The position numbers were made by a program, and so were the translations under genes. Under the pieces are notes generated by a model. It was given only the letters and a program-made list of their open reading frames with translations, had not been told where the DNA came from and did no database searches. Shown one piece after another: positions 42,301-50,398 of a stretch of DNA of 64,000 nucleotides (position 1 is the stretch's first letter; each line of letters begins with the position of its first letter). Origin of the DNA: Conexibacter woesei Iso977N (GTDB taxonomy: Bacteria > Actinomycetota > Thermoleophilia > Solirubrobacterales > Solirubrobacteraceae); NCBI RefSeq assembly GCF_000424625.1, contig NZ_AUKG01000002.1, positions 1,550,001 to 1,614,000 of the forward strand, in the 5' to 3' direction.

Positions 42301-42993
42301 ATGATGCCCGTGGCCCCGCTGACCGACTCCGGATCCCTGCTCGCGCACCACCCCATCGGCGCGTCCACGGGCTTCCTGGTCGAGGCCCGCGGCGACTGGC
42401 CCACGCTCGCCGAGCAGGCGATCGCGCTGTCGGCCTTCACGGCCGAGCTCGCCGCGCTGTCGGAGGACGAGCTGCCGGGCCTGCTGACGTTCCTGCAGAC
42501 CTCGCCGCAGCTGCCGTTCAACTACCTCTCGGTCCACGGTCCGTCCAAGAACCTCAACATGGCCGAGGCCAAGCTGGTCGACGCGCTCAACCGCCTGCCC
42601 GCCTCGGTCGACGCGATCGTCATGCACCCGGACGTCATCGACGACACCGCGACGCTGCGCCGCCTCGGCTCCCGCCTGGTGCTGGAGAACATGGACACGC
42701 GCAAGGCGACCGGCCGGACCGCGGAGCAGCTGGCGCCGCTGTTCGAGCAGCTCCCGGACGCCGGGCTGTGCCTCGACGTCGCGCACGCGCGCGACGCCGA
42801 CCCGACGATGACGCTGGCGCACGACCTGCTCGATCGCTTCGCGGGCCGCCTGCGCCACCTGCACGTCTCCTCGCTGGACGCCGACGGCCACCACGTCCCC
42901 TTGACGGAAGACGATCTGGAAGCCTTCCGCCCTGTGCTCGATCGCTGCCGGGACGTGCCGTGGATCCTCGAGGCCCCGCTCCCGACGGCCTGA
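42301..42993 (+). CDS. Xylose-isomerase-like TIM-barrel protein
   Basis: 230 residues. Strand ends carry His, Glu, Asp and His in the order seen in sugar phosphate isomerase/epimerase proteins: LSVHGPSKN, IVMHPDV, LVLENMDTR, LCLDVAHARD and LRHLHVSS, with a final WILEAPL Glu. These are plausible metal ligands. The barrel looks shorter than usual (about 260-280). The following nucleotidyltransferase gene starts inside its 3' end (34-nt overlap), so the two products are probably made together. Substrate unknown. Confidence 0.72.
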   Translation: MMPVAPLTDSGSLLAHHPIGASTGFLVEARGDWPTLAEQAIALSAFTAELAALSEDELPGLLTFLQTSPQLPFNYLSVHGPSKNLNMAEAKLVDALNRLPASVDAIVMHPDVIDDTATLRRLGSRLVLENMDTRKATGRTAEQLAPLFEQLPDAGLCLDVAHARDADPTMTLAHDLLDRFAGRLRHLHVSSLDADGHHVPLTEDDLEAFRPVLDRCRDVPWILEAPLPTA

Positions 42994-44006
42994 GCGCGCT
43001 GGAGCGCCTCGGCGCCCACAGCGCCGACGGCTTCCCGCACCTGCTCGCCGCCCGCGCGCGGACCGATGCCGCGGTCGCGGACCTGCGGGCGCAGTTCGAT
43101 GGCGGCGCGCTCGCCGCGGGCGCGACCGCGCGGCTGGACGCCGAGGACACGCGCGCCGACGTCTCGGTCGTGCTGTTCGGCTCCTGGGGCCGGCGCGAGC
43201 TGACCGAGCACTCCGACGACGACTGGCTGCTGCTGGTCGAGCGCGAGGGCGAGGCCGAGGCCGAGCTGGCCGCGGTCCGGGAGGTGCTCGGCGGCAACGA
43301 GCGCGCGCCCGGGACCCAGGGCACGTTCGGCGTCGCATCGTCGGCCGAAGACCTCGTCAGGAACGTCGGCCTGGGCGACGACACCAACACCAACCTGACC
43401 CGGCGCATGTTGTTGTTGTTGGAGTCGGTCCCGGTCCACGGCGACGACATCTACCGGCGCGTGTGGCTGGCGGTGCTCGACGTCTACCTCGCCGAGCTGC
43501 GCCACGACCGCCGCCCGCCGCGGTTCTTCCTCAACGACCTGATCCGCTACTGGCGCACGATCGCCGTCGACTTCGCGGGCAAGCACCGCGACGACGAGAC
43601 CAAGTGGGGCCTGCGCAACGCGAAGCTGCGCACGTCGCGCAAGCTGCTGTTCGCGGGCGGGCTGCTGCCCGCGCTGCGCTGCACGGCGCTGGGGCGCACC
43701 GAGGTCCGCTCGTTCCTGTGCGAGCAGCTCGCGCTGCCGGCGACCGATCGCGTCGCCGACGCGTTCCTGGCCGCGGGCCAGCTCGACGCCGGCGTGCGCT
43801 GCCTCGGCGCCTACGACCGCTGGATCGGCCTGGTCTCCGACACCGAGGCGCGCGCCGAGCTGGCGGGGCTGCGGCGGGTCGACTCGTCGCAGTCGGTCAC
43901 GTTCCGCGAGGTCCGGCGGCTGGGGACCGAGCTGCAGAACGGTTTGAACGCCCTGCTGTTCGAGACCGGGCTCGCGCCGGCCGTGCGCGAGTACGCGATC
44001 TTCTAG
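42960..44006 (+). CDS. Nucleotidyltransferase-domain protein (GlnD/DUF294-like)
   Basis: 348 residues. The nucleotidyltransferase signature is LFGSWGRRELTEHSDDDWLLLV (split: GSWGRREL and SDDDW), giving the GSxGRxE and DxD metal site near residue 65-80. The rest is helical (RFFLNDLIRYWRTIAVDF; GLRNAKLRTSRKLLFAGG). It lacks HD and ACT domains, so it is not GlnD itself. The only plausible start is GTG 42960, inside the previous gene. Target and nucleotide are unknown; an adenylyl- or uridylyltransferase for a protein or small molecule is possible. Confidence 0.75.
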   Translation: MDPRGPAPDGLSALERLGAHSADGFPHLLAARARTDAAVADLRAQFDGGALAAGATARLDAEDTRADVSVVLFGSWGRRELTEHSDDDWLLLVEREGEAEAELAAVREVLGGNERAPGTQGTFGVASSAEDLVRNVGLGDDTNTNLTRRMLLLLESVPVHGDDIYRRVWLAVLDVYLAELRHDRRPPRFFLNDLIRYWRTIAVDFAGKHRDDETKWGLRNAKLRTSRKLLFAGGLLPALRCTALGRTEVRSFLCEQLALPATDRVADAFLAAGQLDAGVRCLGAYDRWIGLVSDTEARAELAGLRRVDSSQSVTFREVRRLGTELQNGLNALLFETGLAPAVREYAIF

Positions 44007-44034
44007 CGCCGGCTCGCGGGCTGACCGACCACCC

Positions 44035-44065
44035 TTGACTTCGAGCGCGCTCGAAGGCGTAGCGT
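44035..44065 (+). promoter_or_regulatory. SDR promoter with an 18-bp palindromic operator
   Basis: TTGACT (-35, 44035-44040) is followed by the perfect palindrome CTTCGAGCGCGCTCGAAG (44039-44056) and a -10-like TAGCGT (44060-44065). The ATG is at 44073. A palindrome between -35 and -10 is the usual place for a TetR- or MarR-type repressor. The spacer of 19 bp is long. No regulator gene is adjacent. Confidence 0.6.
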
Positions 44066-44072
44066 GGATCGC

Positions 44073-45071
44073 ATGACCACGCAGCAGCAACCTCTCCCCT
44101 CCGGCTTCGGCGCCAACACGACCGCGGCCGAAGTCTTGGCCGGCGTCGACCTGACCGGTAAGACGGCGATCGTGACCGGCGGCTACTCGGGCATCGGCAC
44201 CGAGGAGGTGCGCGCGCTGGCGGGCGCGGGCGCGACCGTCGTCGTCCCCGCGCGGCGCCCGGACGCCGCGCGCGAGAACCTCGCCGCCGCCGGTCTCGGC
44301 GACGTCGAGGTCGCGACGCTCGACCTCGCCGACCTCGACTCCGTGCGCGCATTCGCCGAGGAGTTCCTGGCCTCCGGCCGCGCGCTGGACATCCTCATCA
44401 ACAACGCGGGCGTGATGGCGGCGCCCGAGACGCGCGTCGGGCCGGGCTGGGAGTCGCAGTTCGCGACCAACCACCTCGGGCACTTCGCGCTGACCAACCG
44501 CCTCTGGCCGGCGCTGGCCGCCGCGCCGGACGGGGCCCGCGTCGTCGCGCTCTCCTCGCGCGGCCACAAGCGCTCGCCGGTCCGCTTCGACGACCTCGAC
44601 TTCACCCGCGACCCCTATGAGAAGTGGGCGGCCTACGGGCAGGCCAAGACCGCCAACGTGCTCTTCGCCGTGCAGCTCGACCGGCTCGGCCAGGACGCGG
44701 GCGTGCGTGCGTTCGCCGTCCACCCGGGCGGGATCATCACCGAGCTGATCCGCCACCTGGACCAGGCCGACCTCGAGCGCCTCGGCGTCGTCGTCGACGA
44801 GGACGGCACCCCGACCGCGCCCTCGCGGTTCAAGTCGCCCGAGGCCGGCGCGTCGGGCGCCGTCTGGGCCGCGACGTCGCCGCAGCTGGACGGCATGGGC
44901 GGCGTCTACATCGAGGACACCGACATCGCCTCGCGCACCGAGGACCTCCCGGAGGACCAGCAGGAGACCCACGGCGTCAACGCGTACGCGCTCGACCCCG
45001 ACAACGCCGCCAAGCTGTGGGAAGTCAGCGCGGCGCTGACGGGCGTGGACGCGTTCGCGGCCGCGGCCTAG
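44073..45071 (+). CDS. Short-chain dehydrogenase/reductase (retinol-dehydrogenase-like)
   Basis: 332 residues. The NAD(P) motif TGGYSGIG (about 36-43), the NNAG motif (ILINNAGVM) and the active-site YxxxK (YGQAKTAN) are all present, with LSSRG supplying the Ser region. The 15-residue N-terminal extension and the C-terminus (about 60 residues) are typical of the RDH/WWOX-like branch. The gene sits behind a strong palindrome and is likely substrate-inducible. The substrate, an alcohol, aldehyde or xenobiotic, is unknown. Confidence 0.9.
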   Translation: MTTQQQPLPSGFGANTTAAEVLAGVDLTGKTAIVTGGYSGIGTEEVRALAGAGATVVVPARRPDAARENLAAAGLGDVEVATLDLADLDSVRAFAEEFLASGRALDILINNAGVMAAPETRVGPGWESQFATNHLGHFALTNRLWPALAAAPDGARVVALSSRGHKRSPVRFDDLDFTRDPYEKWAAYGQAKTANVLFAVQLDRLGQDAGVRAFAVHPGGIITELIRHLDQADLERLGVVVDEDGTPTAPSRFKSPEAGASGAVWAATSPQLDGMGGVYIEDTDIASRTEDLPEDQQETHGVNAYALDPDNAAKLWEVSAALTGVDAFAAAA

Positions 45072-45101
45072 GCGCAGGCGGACGGTACGATCGGGCGCAC
45101 C

Positions 45102-45656
45102 ATGAGTGCGCCCGATCGCTTGTACTTCACCGAGGACGACGAGGCCAACGCGCTGATCGCCAACGACCCGATGGCGCTGCTCGTCGGGTTCGCGCTCGAC
45201 CAGCAGGTCACGGTCCAGAAGGCGTTCATGGGGCCCTTGGTCATCCAGGAGCGGCTCGGGTCGCTGGACGCCGCGGCGCTCGCCGACGCCGACCTCGACG
45301 CGCTGTTCCGCGTCAGGCCCGCCGTGCACCGCTTCCCGGGCGCGATGGCCCAGCGCGTGCACGACCTCGCGGTCCACATCCGCGACGAGTACGACGGCGA
45401 CGCCGCGCGGGTCTGGACCGACGCGACGACCAGCGCGGAGCTGCGCGCGAACCTGGAGGGCCTGCCGGGCTTCGGCGAGATGAAGGTCAAGTCGATGGGG
45501 TCGGTCTTGTTCCATCACTACAGGCTGGAGATCGCGCGCGAGCTCGTGCCGTGGCACCCGACGCTCGGCTCGGTCGCGTCGCCCGAGGGGCTGGCCGACT
45601 ACCAGGCCAAGAAGAAGATCCACAAGGCCGAGTGGTCGAAGCCGCAGCCCGCCTGA
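45102..45656 (+). CDS. HhH-GPD-type base-excision repair protein
   Basis: 184 residues. The N-terminal part (LLVGFALDQQVTVQKAFMGPLVI) and the helix-hairpin-helix (LEGLPGFGEMKVKSMGSVL, shown as LPGFGEMKVKS) match the HhH-GPD superfamily, but the chain is shorter than AlkA, Nth or MutY. The usual catalytic Asp after the hairpin is not evident (YRLEIARELVPWHP), so glycosylase activity is uncertain. The stop overlaps the MYG1 start (TGATG). Confidence 0.78.
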   Translation: MSAPDRLYFTEDDEANALIANDPMALLVGFALDQQVTVQKAFMGPLVIQERLGSLDAAALADADLDALFRVRPAVHRFPGAMAQRVHDLAVHIRDEYDGDAARVWTDATTSAELRANLEGLPGFGEMKVKSMGSVLFHHYRLEIARELVPWHPTLGSVASPEGLADYQAKKKIHKAEWSKPQPA

Positions 45657-46549
45657 TGCGCGTCGCGACCCACCCCGGGAACTTCCACGCCGACGACGTC
45701 TTCGCGGTCGCCGCGCTGCGCCTCGCGCACGGCGACGACGCGATCGAGGTCGTCCGCACGCGCGACGCCGACGTGCAGGCCGCCGCCGACGTCCGGGTCG
45801 ACGTCGGCGGCGCCGACGACGCCGCGACCGGCGACTTCGACCACCATCAGAAGGGCGGCGCGGGCGAGCGCGCCAACGGCATCCGCTATGCCTCGTTCGG
45901 CCTGGTGTGGCGACATATAGGCGTTGACGTGGCGGGCTCCGAGGAGGCCGCGGCGTCGGTCGACGAGCGCCTCGTCCAGGGCGTGGACGCCAACGACACC
46001 GGCCAGACCATCATGGAGTCCTTGGTCGAGGGCGTGCGGCCGATGACGGTCTCCGGCGTCGTCGCGGCGCGCAACCCGGCGTGGGACGAGGAGATCGGCA
46101 GCGACGAGGAGGACGCGCGCTTCCTGGAGGCCGTCGCGCTCGCGCAGGGCATCCTGGCGCGCGAGGTCGCGGGCGCCGCCGCGTTCCAGCGGGCACGTGA
46201 GCTGGTCCGGGCGGCGATCGGCCGCGCCGAGGACGGGCGCGTGATCGAGCTGGACCGCAACATGCCGTGGCGCGAGACCGTGATCGCGGGCGCGCCGGAC
46301 GCGCTGTACGTCATCTACCCCAAGAGCGACGGCTGGGGCATGCAGGCCGTGCCGGTCGCCGCGGGGTCGTTCGACAACCGCCGCGACCTGCCCGCCGCGT
46401 GGGCGGGCCTGAGCGGCGGCGAGCTGGCGGCGGCGACCGGTGTGGACGACGCGATCTTCGCCCACGCCGGGCGCTTCTACGCCTCGGCGGGCTCGCGCGA
46501 GGGGATCATCGCGCTCGTGCGGCAGGCGCTGGAGTCCCGGCCCGAGTAG
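45656..46549 (+). CDS. MYG1-family DHH-like exonuclease/metal-dependent hydrolase
   Basis: 297 residues. The family N-terminus ATHPGNFHADDVFAVAAL, the DVGG segment and DFDHHQKGG supply His and Asp metal ligands like those of DHH phosphoesterases. The C-terminal DNRRDLPAAWAGLSG block is conserved. Eukaryotic MYG1 is a 3'-5' RNA exonuclease; bacterial activity is inferred. It is coupled to the HhH-GPD gene. Confidence 0.88.
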   Translation: MRVATHPGNFHADDVFAVAALRLAHGDDAIEVVRTRDADVQAAADVRVDVGGADDAATGDFDHHQKGGAGERANGIRYASFGLVWRHIGVDVAGSEEAAASVDERLVQGVDANDTGQTIMESLVEGVRPMTVSGVVAARNPAWDEEIGSDEEDARFLEAVALAQGILAREVAGAAAFQRARELVRAAIGRAEDGRVIELDRNMPWRETVIAGAPDALYVIYPKSDGWGMQAVPVAAGSFDNRRDLPAAWAGLSGGELAAATGVDDAIFAHAGRFYASAGSREGIIALVRQALESRPE

Positions 46550-46694
46550 CTGCCGCGTCGCCGCGCGCGAACCGCCCGGCGCGATGGTCCTCCTGGCCGA
46601 GGACCTCGCCGGGCGCGCGCTCCCGGACCAGCGCGAGCAGCACGATCGCGCAGAAGATCAGCCCGGCGTCGAGGAAGATCGCGGCGTTCGGCAC
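46506..46694 (-). CDS. Possible small membrane protein
   Basis: 62 residues from a GTG at 46694. One convincing transmembrane helix (AAIFLDAGLIFCAIVLLALV) is followed by a polar, Arg-rich tail. The 3' end overlaps the MYG1 gene by 44 nt on the opposite strand, and no Shine-Dalgarno sequence is seen. The hydrophobic segment is the only support. Confidence 0.35.
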   Translation of the reverse strand: MPNAAIFLDAGLIFCAIVLLALVRERAPGEVLGQEDHRAGRFARGDAAATRAGTPAPAARAR

Positions 46695-46706
46695 GGCGGC
46701 GTCGCG

Positions 46707-46728
46707 ATCTGAGCACTTGAAGTCAGAT
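46707..46728. terminator. Inverted repeat at the end of the epimerase gene
   Basis: ATCTGA-10 nt-TCAGAT, with an inner ACTT/AAGT pair, overlaps the minus-strand stop at 46723. It lies between convergent genes, so a weak terminator role is possible. Confidence 0.3.
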
Positions 46729-47673
46729 GCTTTGGAGGATCGCTTGCTCCTTCTCGGGCGCGATCCCGTGCGGCGGGATGTCGGCGCGCTGGGGCGGCGC
46801 GTCGCCGAGCGCGCTGAGCCAGGCCCAGGTGTCGGCGACGGTCTCCTCGGCGGGCCGCGTGGTCAGCCCGGCGGCGTGCGCCTGCTCCACGTTGGCGCCG
46901 TGCAGCGCGGCGTACTCGTGGTCGGGCGGGAGCCAGATCGGGAGCTCGGTCCAGGCTTCCACATCATGTTGGGCCAAGATGGTGGGGTCGATCCAGCGCA
47001 GCGTGGCGCGGGTGCCGGTGACCTCGCGCGCCGCTTCGAGCAGCGACCGCATCGTCGCGTGGCCCCGGCGGCTGACCGAGTTGTAGGTGCCGCTCGACGC
47101 GTCGATGGCGAACGCCGCGAGGTCGCGAGCGTCGATCAGCTGCAGCGGGAGGTCGGCCGGCCCGGGCGCGAGCGTGTCGCCGCCGCGGGCGAGGCGCAGC
47201 AGCCACCACGGCAGCCGGCCGACGTCCTCGTGCGGGCCGAGGATCAGGCCCGGCCGCAGGAGCGTGGCGCGGTCGCCGAAGGCCGCGAGCACCGCGACCT
47301 CTCCCCCGCGCTTGACGTTGGCGTAGTCCTCGCCCTCGGGCGCGACCGTCGGCGTGTGCTCGTCGGCGCCCATCACCGGAGGTGGCGCGTAGACCGAGCA
47401 CGACGAGATGTACACGTACCTGCCCGCGCGCTCGGCAAGCGACGCCGCGGAAGCCTGCACCGCCCGCGGATCCTGCGCCCACGTGTCGACGACCAGATCC
47501 CACTCGCCGGCGAGCTCCGGCCAGTCGAGCCGGTCGCCGTGCAGCGCGGTCGCGTCCGGATGCGCCCAGCCACGCCCGCGGTTGAACGTCGTCACGTCGT
47601 ACCCCCGCGCGACACCCTCCTCCACGACCGCCCGCCCGACGAACGCCGACCCACCCAGCACCAAGAGCCTCAT
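46723..47673 (-). CDS. NAD-dependent epimerase/dehydratase family protein
   Basis: 316 residues, an extended SDR. The N-terminal Rossmann motif is LVLGGSAFVGRAVV. The central RYVYISSCSVYAPP holds the Ser region, and the usual YxxxK is replaced by YANVKRGGE (Y-x3-K is present). A C-terminal substrate domain follows. It resembles reductases annotated as isoflavone-reductase or NDP-sugar-epimerase-like proteins. The substrate cannot be assigned. A hairpin (47694-47711) separates it from the upstream isochorismatase gene. Confidence 0.87.
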   Translation of the reverse strand: MRLLVLGGSAFVGRAVVEEGVARGYDVTTFNRGRGWAHPDATALHGDRLDWPELAGEWDLVVDTWAQDPRAVQASAASLAERAGRYVYISSCSVYAPPPVMGADEHTPTVAPEGEDYANVKRGGEVAVLAAFGDRATLLRPGLILGPHEDVGRLPWWLLRLARGGDTLAPGPADLPLQLIDARDLAAFAIDASSGTYNSVSRRGHATMRSLLEAAREVTGTRATLRWIDPTILAQHDVEAWTELPIWLPPDHEYAALHGANVEQAHAAGLTTRPAEETVADTWAWLSALGDAPPQRADIPPHGIAPEKEQAILQSI

Positions 47674-47693
47674 GCCGCCGAGCCTATCGCAAG

Positions 47694-47711
47694 CGCAACC
47701 CTCTGGTTGCG
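47694..47711 (-). terminator. Hairpin after the isochorismatase-like gene
   Basis: CGCAACC-CTCT-GGTTGCG gives a 7-bp stem with a 4-nt loop, directly after the TAA stop at 47712. It lies 20 nt upstream of the epimerase start. There is no T-run. A likely RNA end structure or attenuator between the two genes. Confidence 0.45.
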
Positions 47712-48251
47712 TTACTGCACGTCGTCGGCGGCGACCAGCTGGGCGTAGTTGCCGTCGAGGGCGGCCATGAAGGACGCGTGGACGGTGGTGCCGTCGACCT
47801 TCGTGCCGTTGAACTCCAGGTTGGGCGCGGCGCAGGCGTCGTGGACGACGGTCACGGTGAAGCCGAGGTCGGCGGCGGCGCGGACGGTCGCATCGACGCA
47901 CATCGACGACATCATGCCGGCGACGACCAGCTCGTCGATCCCGTCGCCGCGCAGGCGCTCCTCGAGCCCCGTGCCGAGGAAGGAGTTCGGCAGCTCCTTC
48001 TGCACGACCGGCTCGCCCTCGGCGGGCGCGACCTTGCCGTGGATCCCGATGCCCGGCGTGCCCGGCTGGAAGAACGCCGCGTCCTCGGCATCCCATACAT
48101 GTTGGACGTGGACGATCGGCTCGTCGCCGGCCCGGAACCTCGCCAGCACGCGCGAGGCCGCCGCGGCGGCGTCCTCGGGCCCGACGAGCGGGAAGCGCCC
48201 GCCGGGGAAGTAGTCGTTCTGGATGTCGATGATCAGCAGCGCGCGGGCCAT
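47712..48251 (-). CDS. Isochorismatase-family cysteine hydrolase
   Basis: 179 residues. The catalytic triad of the family is in place: D9 (LLIIDIQNDYF), K85 (VVQKELPNSF) and C118 (AGMMSSMCVDATVRAA). The GGMMSSMC-type loop resembles nicotinamidase-like and general amidohydrolase members. No NAD-salvage gene is adjacent, so the amide substrate is unknown. It lies 3 nt downstream of a small membrane-protein gene on the same strand. Confidence 0.9.
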   Translation of the reverse strand: MARALLIIDIQNDYFPGGRFPLVGPEDAAAAASRVLARFRAGDEPIVHVQHVWDAEDAAFFQPGTPGIGIHGKVAPAEGEPVVQKELPNSFLGTGLEERLRGDGIDELVVAGMMSSMCVDATVRAAADLGFTVTVVHDACAAPNLEFNGTKVDGTTVHASFMAALDGNYAQLVAADDVQ

Positions 48252-48254
48252 GGG

Positions 48255-48449
48255 CTAGTTGACCGTCCGGCGGAACAGCAGGCCGCACGCCACCGCGATG
48301 ATCAGGGCGATGATGAACAGGCCGTAGCCGATGACGCCCGCGATGCCGAGCACGAGGCCGACGACCGAGACGACCGCGGCGCCGCCGCCGACCTGGACCA
48401 GTCGGAGTGCGCGGGTCTCGCGCTGGCGGCGTGAAGGGAGGTTGCTCAT
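48255..48449 (-). CDS. Small two-helix membrane protein
   Basis: 64 residues. A basic N-terminus (RRQRETRALR) precedes one long or two closely spaced hydrophobic segments (about 22-60: VVSVVGLVLGIAGVIGYG, then FIIALIIAVACGLLF). No known family. It is 3 nt upstream of the isochorismatase-like gene and 4 nt after the ankyrin gene stop, so the three probably share a transcript. Confidence 0.62.
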   Translation of the reverse strand: MSNLPSRRQRETRALRLVQVGGGAAVVSVVGLVLGIAGVIGYGLFIIALIIAVACGLLFRRTVN

Positions 48450-48453
48450 GTGC

Positions 48454-49074
48454 TCAGGATGCCACGCCGCGCGGCGCTTCGAGCAAGGCCACCATCTCGA
48501 CGTGCCCGCGCTCGCGGGCGTGGTCGAGCGCCGTGCGGCCCTCGGGGTCGGCGATCGAGCGATCGGCACCGCCCTTCAGCAGCAGCCGCACGATCTCGAC
48601 GTGGGCGGCGCCGCCGTCGCCGAGCATCACGGCCTCCAACAGCGCGGTCCACCCAAGGTCATTGACATGGTCGACGTCGATCTCGGTCCGGTCGAGCAGC
48701 TCCCTGACCAGCGCGACGTGGCCGCGCTCGGCGGCCGGGATGATCGCGATCCCGCCGTACTTGTTGCGGATCCTGAGGTCCGGGTTGCCGCGCAGGACCG
48801 CCCGCAGCACCTCGACGTCGCCGGTCACGCCGCACGACAGCACCGCGTTGTAGCGCTCGTCGTCCTGGGCGTTGATGTCGGCGCCCGCGGCGATCAGCTC
48901 GGTCACGACCTCGGCGTGGCCCGAGAACGCGGCGATCGTCACCGCGGTGCGGTTGCGGTGGTCGCACACGCCGACGTCGGCGCCCGCCTGGATCAGCGCG
49001 ACGACGCCGTGGACGTCCCCGCGCTCCGCGGCGGCCAGCAGCTGCGCGGCGTGCGTCTCGTTCCCGTCGGACAT
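48454..49074 (-). CDS. Ankyrin-repeat protein
   Basis: 206 residues made of about six ankyrin repeats (for example GHAEVVTELIAAGADINAQD, shown within 20 residues, and EGRTALDHARERGHVEMVALL). No signal peptide or membrane helix. It is a protein-interaction scaffold and partner unknown. The start at 49074 has GGGAG 10 nt upstream; 49083 is an alternative. It is divergent from the TRIC-type channel gene, with only 21 bp between starts, so the two share a promoter region. Confidence 0.88.
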   Translation of the reverse strand: MSDGNETHAAQLLAAAERGDVHGVVALIQAGADVGVCDHRNRTAVTIAAFSGHAEVVTELIAAGADINAQDDERYNAVLSCGVTGDVEVLRAVLRGNPDLRIRNKYGGIAIIPAAERGHVALVRELLDRTEIDVDHVNDLGWTALLEAVMLGDGGAAHVEIVRLLLKGGADRSIADPEGRTALDHARERGHVEMVALLEAPRGVAS

Positions 49075-49095
49075 GTGCGGCATGCTCCCACGTCC

Positions 49096-49761
49096 GTGCA
49101 GCCCGCGATCCCCCACGTCCCGCTCTGGATCGACCTCGCCGCGGTCGCCGTCGGCGGGATGCAGGGCGGCGCGTTCCCGACGACCGCGCGCGACGACCGC
49201 AACGACTTCGACCTGCTCGCGGTGGCGGTCTTCGCGCTCGTCGTCGGCCTCGGCGGCGGCATCGTGCGCGACGTCCTGCTCGGCCAGGTCCCGGCCGCGC
49301 TGCGCGACGACACCTACCTCGGCGTCGCGCTCGCCGCGGGGCTGGTCGGGATGCTCGCCGGCGAGCTGATCCCGCGCCTGGGCTGGGCGTGGGACGCGCT
49401 GGACGCCGCGGTCGTCGGCCTGTTCGTGGTCGTCGGCGCGCTCAAGACCCAGAACACGCACCTCTCCGACGGGGCGACGATCCTGCTCGGCGCGATCACC
49501 GGCGTCGGCGGGTCGGTCATCCGCGACGTCCTCGCCCAGCAACCCGTGCACCTCGTGCAGCGCTCGACGCCCTACGGGCTGGTGGCGATCCTCGGCGCGG
49601 TCGCGTTCGTGCTGCTGGAGCGGGCCGGCGCGGGCGACACGGTGTCCTCGCTGGCGTGCCTGGTGGTGGTCTTCGCCGTCCGGATGATCGCCCTGCACCG
49701 CGGCTGGCAGTCGTCGGCGCCGGTGATCGGGCGCTTCAGGCCGCCGAGCCCAAGAAGGTGA
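49096..49761 (+). CDS. TRIC-type/UPF0126 cation channel family membrane protein
   Basis: 221 residues with seven hydrophobic segments. The internal duplication that defines the family is clear: VGLGGGIVRDVLLGQVP and TGVGGSVIRDVLAQQP each mark one half. Prokaryotic TRIC proteins are trimeric K+-permeable channels; UPF0126 members may move amino acids or other solutes. GTG start. It overlaps the convergent response-regulator gene by 26 nt at the 3' end. The divergent ankyrin gene may encode a cytoplasmic partner. Confidence 0.88.
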   Translation: MQPAIPHVPLWIDLAAVAVGGMQGGAFPTTARDDRNDFDLLAVAVFALVVGLGGGIVRDVLLGQVPAALRDDTYLGVALAAGLVGMLAGELIPRLGWAWDALDAAVVGLFVVVGALKTQNTHLSDGATILLGAITGVGGSVIRDVLAQQPVHLVQRSTPYGLVAILGAVAFVLLERAGAGDTVSSLACLVVVFAVRMIALHRGWQSSAPVIGRFRPPSPRR

Positions 49762-50398
49762 GGACGGCCAGCACGCGGCGGTGGTCGTCGTCGGTCGCGG
49801 CGAGGTCGAGCTTGCCGAAGATGTTGGTGACGTGCTTCTCGACCGCGCCGGGCGTGACGACGAGCTGGCGCGCGATCGCGGCGTTGGTCCGGCCCTCGGC
49901 CATCAGCTCCAGCACCTCGCGCTCGCGCGGCGTCAGCGACCCGAGCGCGTCGCCCGCGCCGACGCCGGTGCGGCGCTTGACCAGCTCGGAGACGACCTCG
50001 CGGTCCAGCGCGGTGCCGCCCGCGGCGACGCGGTTGACCGCGTCCATGAACGTCCTGACCTCGCTGACGCGCTCCTTGAGCAGGTAGCCGATGCCGCCCT
50101 GGCCGCCGGACTCGAGCAGCTCGGCGGTGTAGACCGGCTCGACGTACTGCGAGAGCACGAGGATCCCGAGCTCCGGATGGCGCCTGCGGGCCTCGATCGC
50201 GGCGCGCAGGCCCTCGTCGGTGAACGTCGGGGGAAGGCGGACATCCACGAGCGCGAGGTCGGGCTTGTGGCCGGCGACGATCCGCAGCAGGCCCTCGGCG
50301 TCCTCGGCCTGGGCGACGACCTCGACGTCGTGCTCGCGCAGCAGCGCGACGATGCCCTCGCGCAGCAGCGCGAGGTCCTCGACGATCACCGCCCGCAC
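49736..50398 (-). CDS. NarL/LuxR-family response regulator
   Basis: 220 residues. The receiver domain has E7/D8 in AVIVEDLALL and phospho-acceptor D52 (LALVDVRLPP). The output HTH is LTPREREVLELMAEGRTNAAIA, seen as LTPREREVLELMAEG and TNAAIARQL, with KHVTNIFGKLDL closing the domain. The start is GTG 50398; GTG 50389 would give the classic GTGA overlap with the kinase stop (50386-50388). It forms a two-component system with the upstream kinase. Confidence 0.94.
   Translation of the reverse strand: MRAVIVEDLALLREGIVALLREHDVEVVAQAEDAEGLLRIVAGHKPDLALVDVRLPPTFTDEGLRAAIEARRRHPELGILVLSQYVEPVYTAELLESGGQGGIGYLLKERVSEVRTFMDAVNRVAAGGTALDREVVSELVKRRTGVGAGDALGSLTPREREVLELMAEGRTNAAIARQLVVTPGAVEKHVTNIFGKLDLAATDDDHRRVLAVLTFLGSAA

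Noticed and set aside
46440-46716. Plus-strand frame overlapping the end of the MYG1 gene
   Set aside because: The translation is Arg-rich with no motif. The MYG1 frame is clearly coding, and the opposite-strand small membrane frame is the only alternative with a plausible product.
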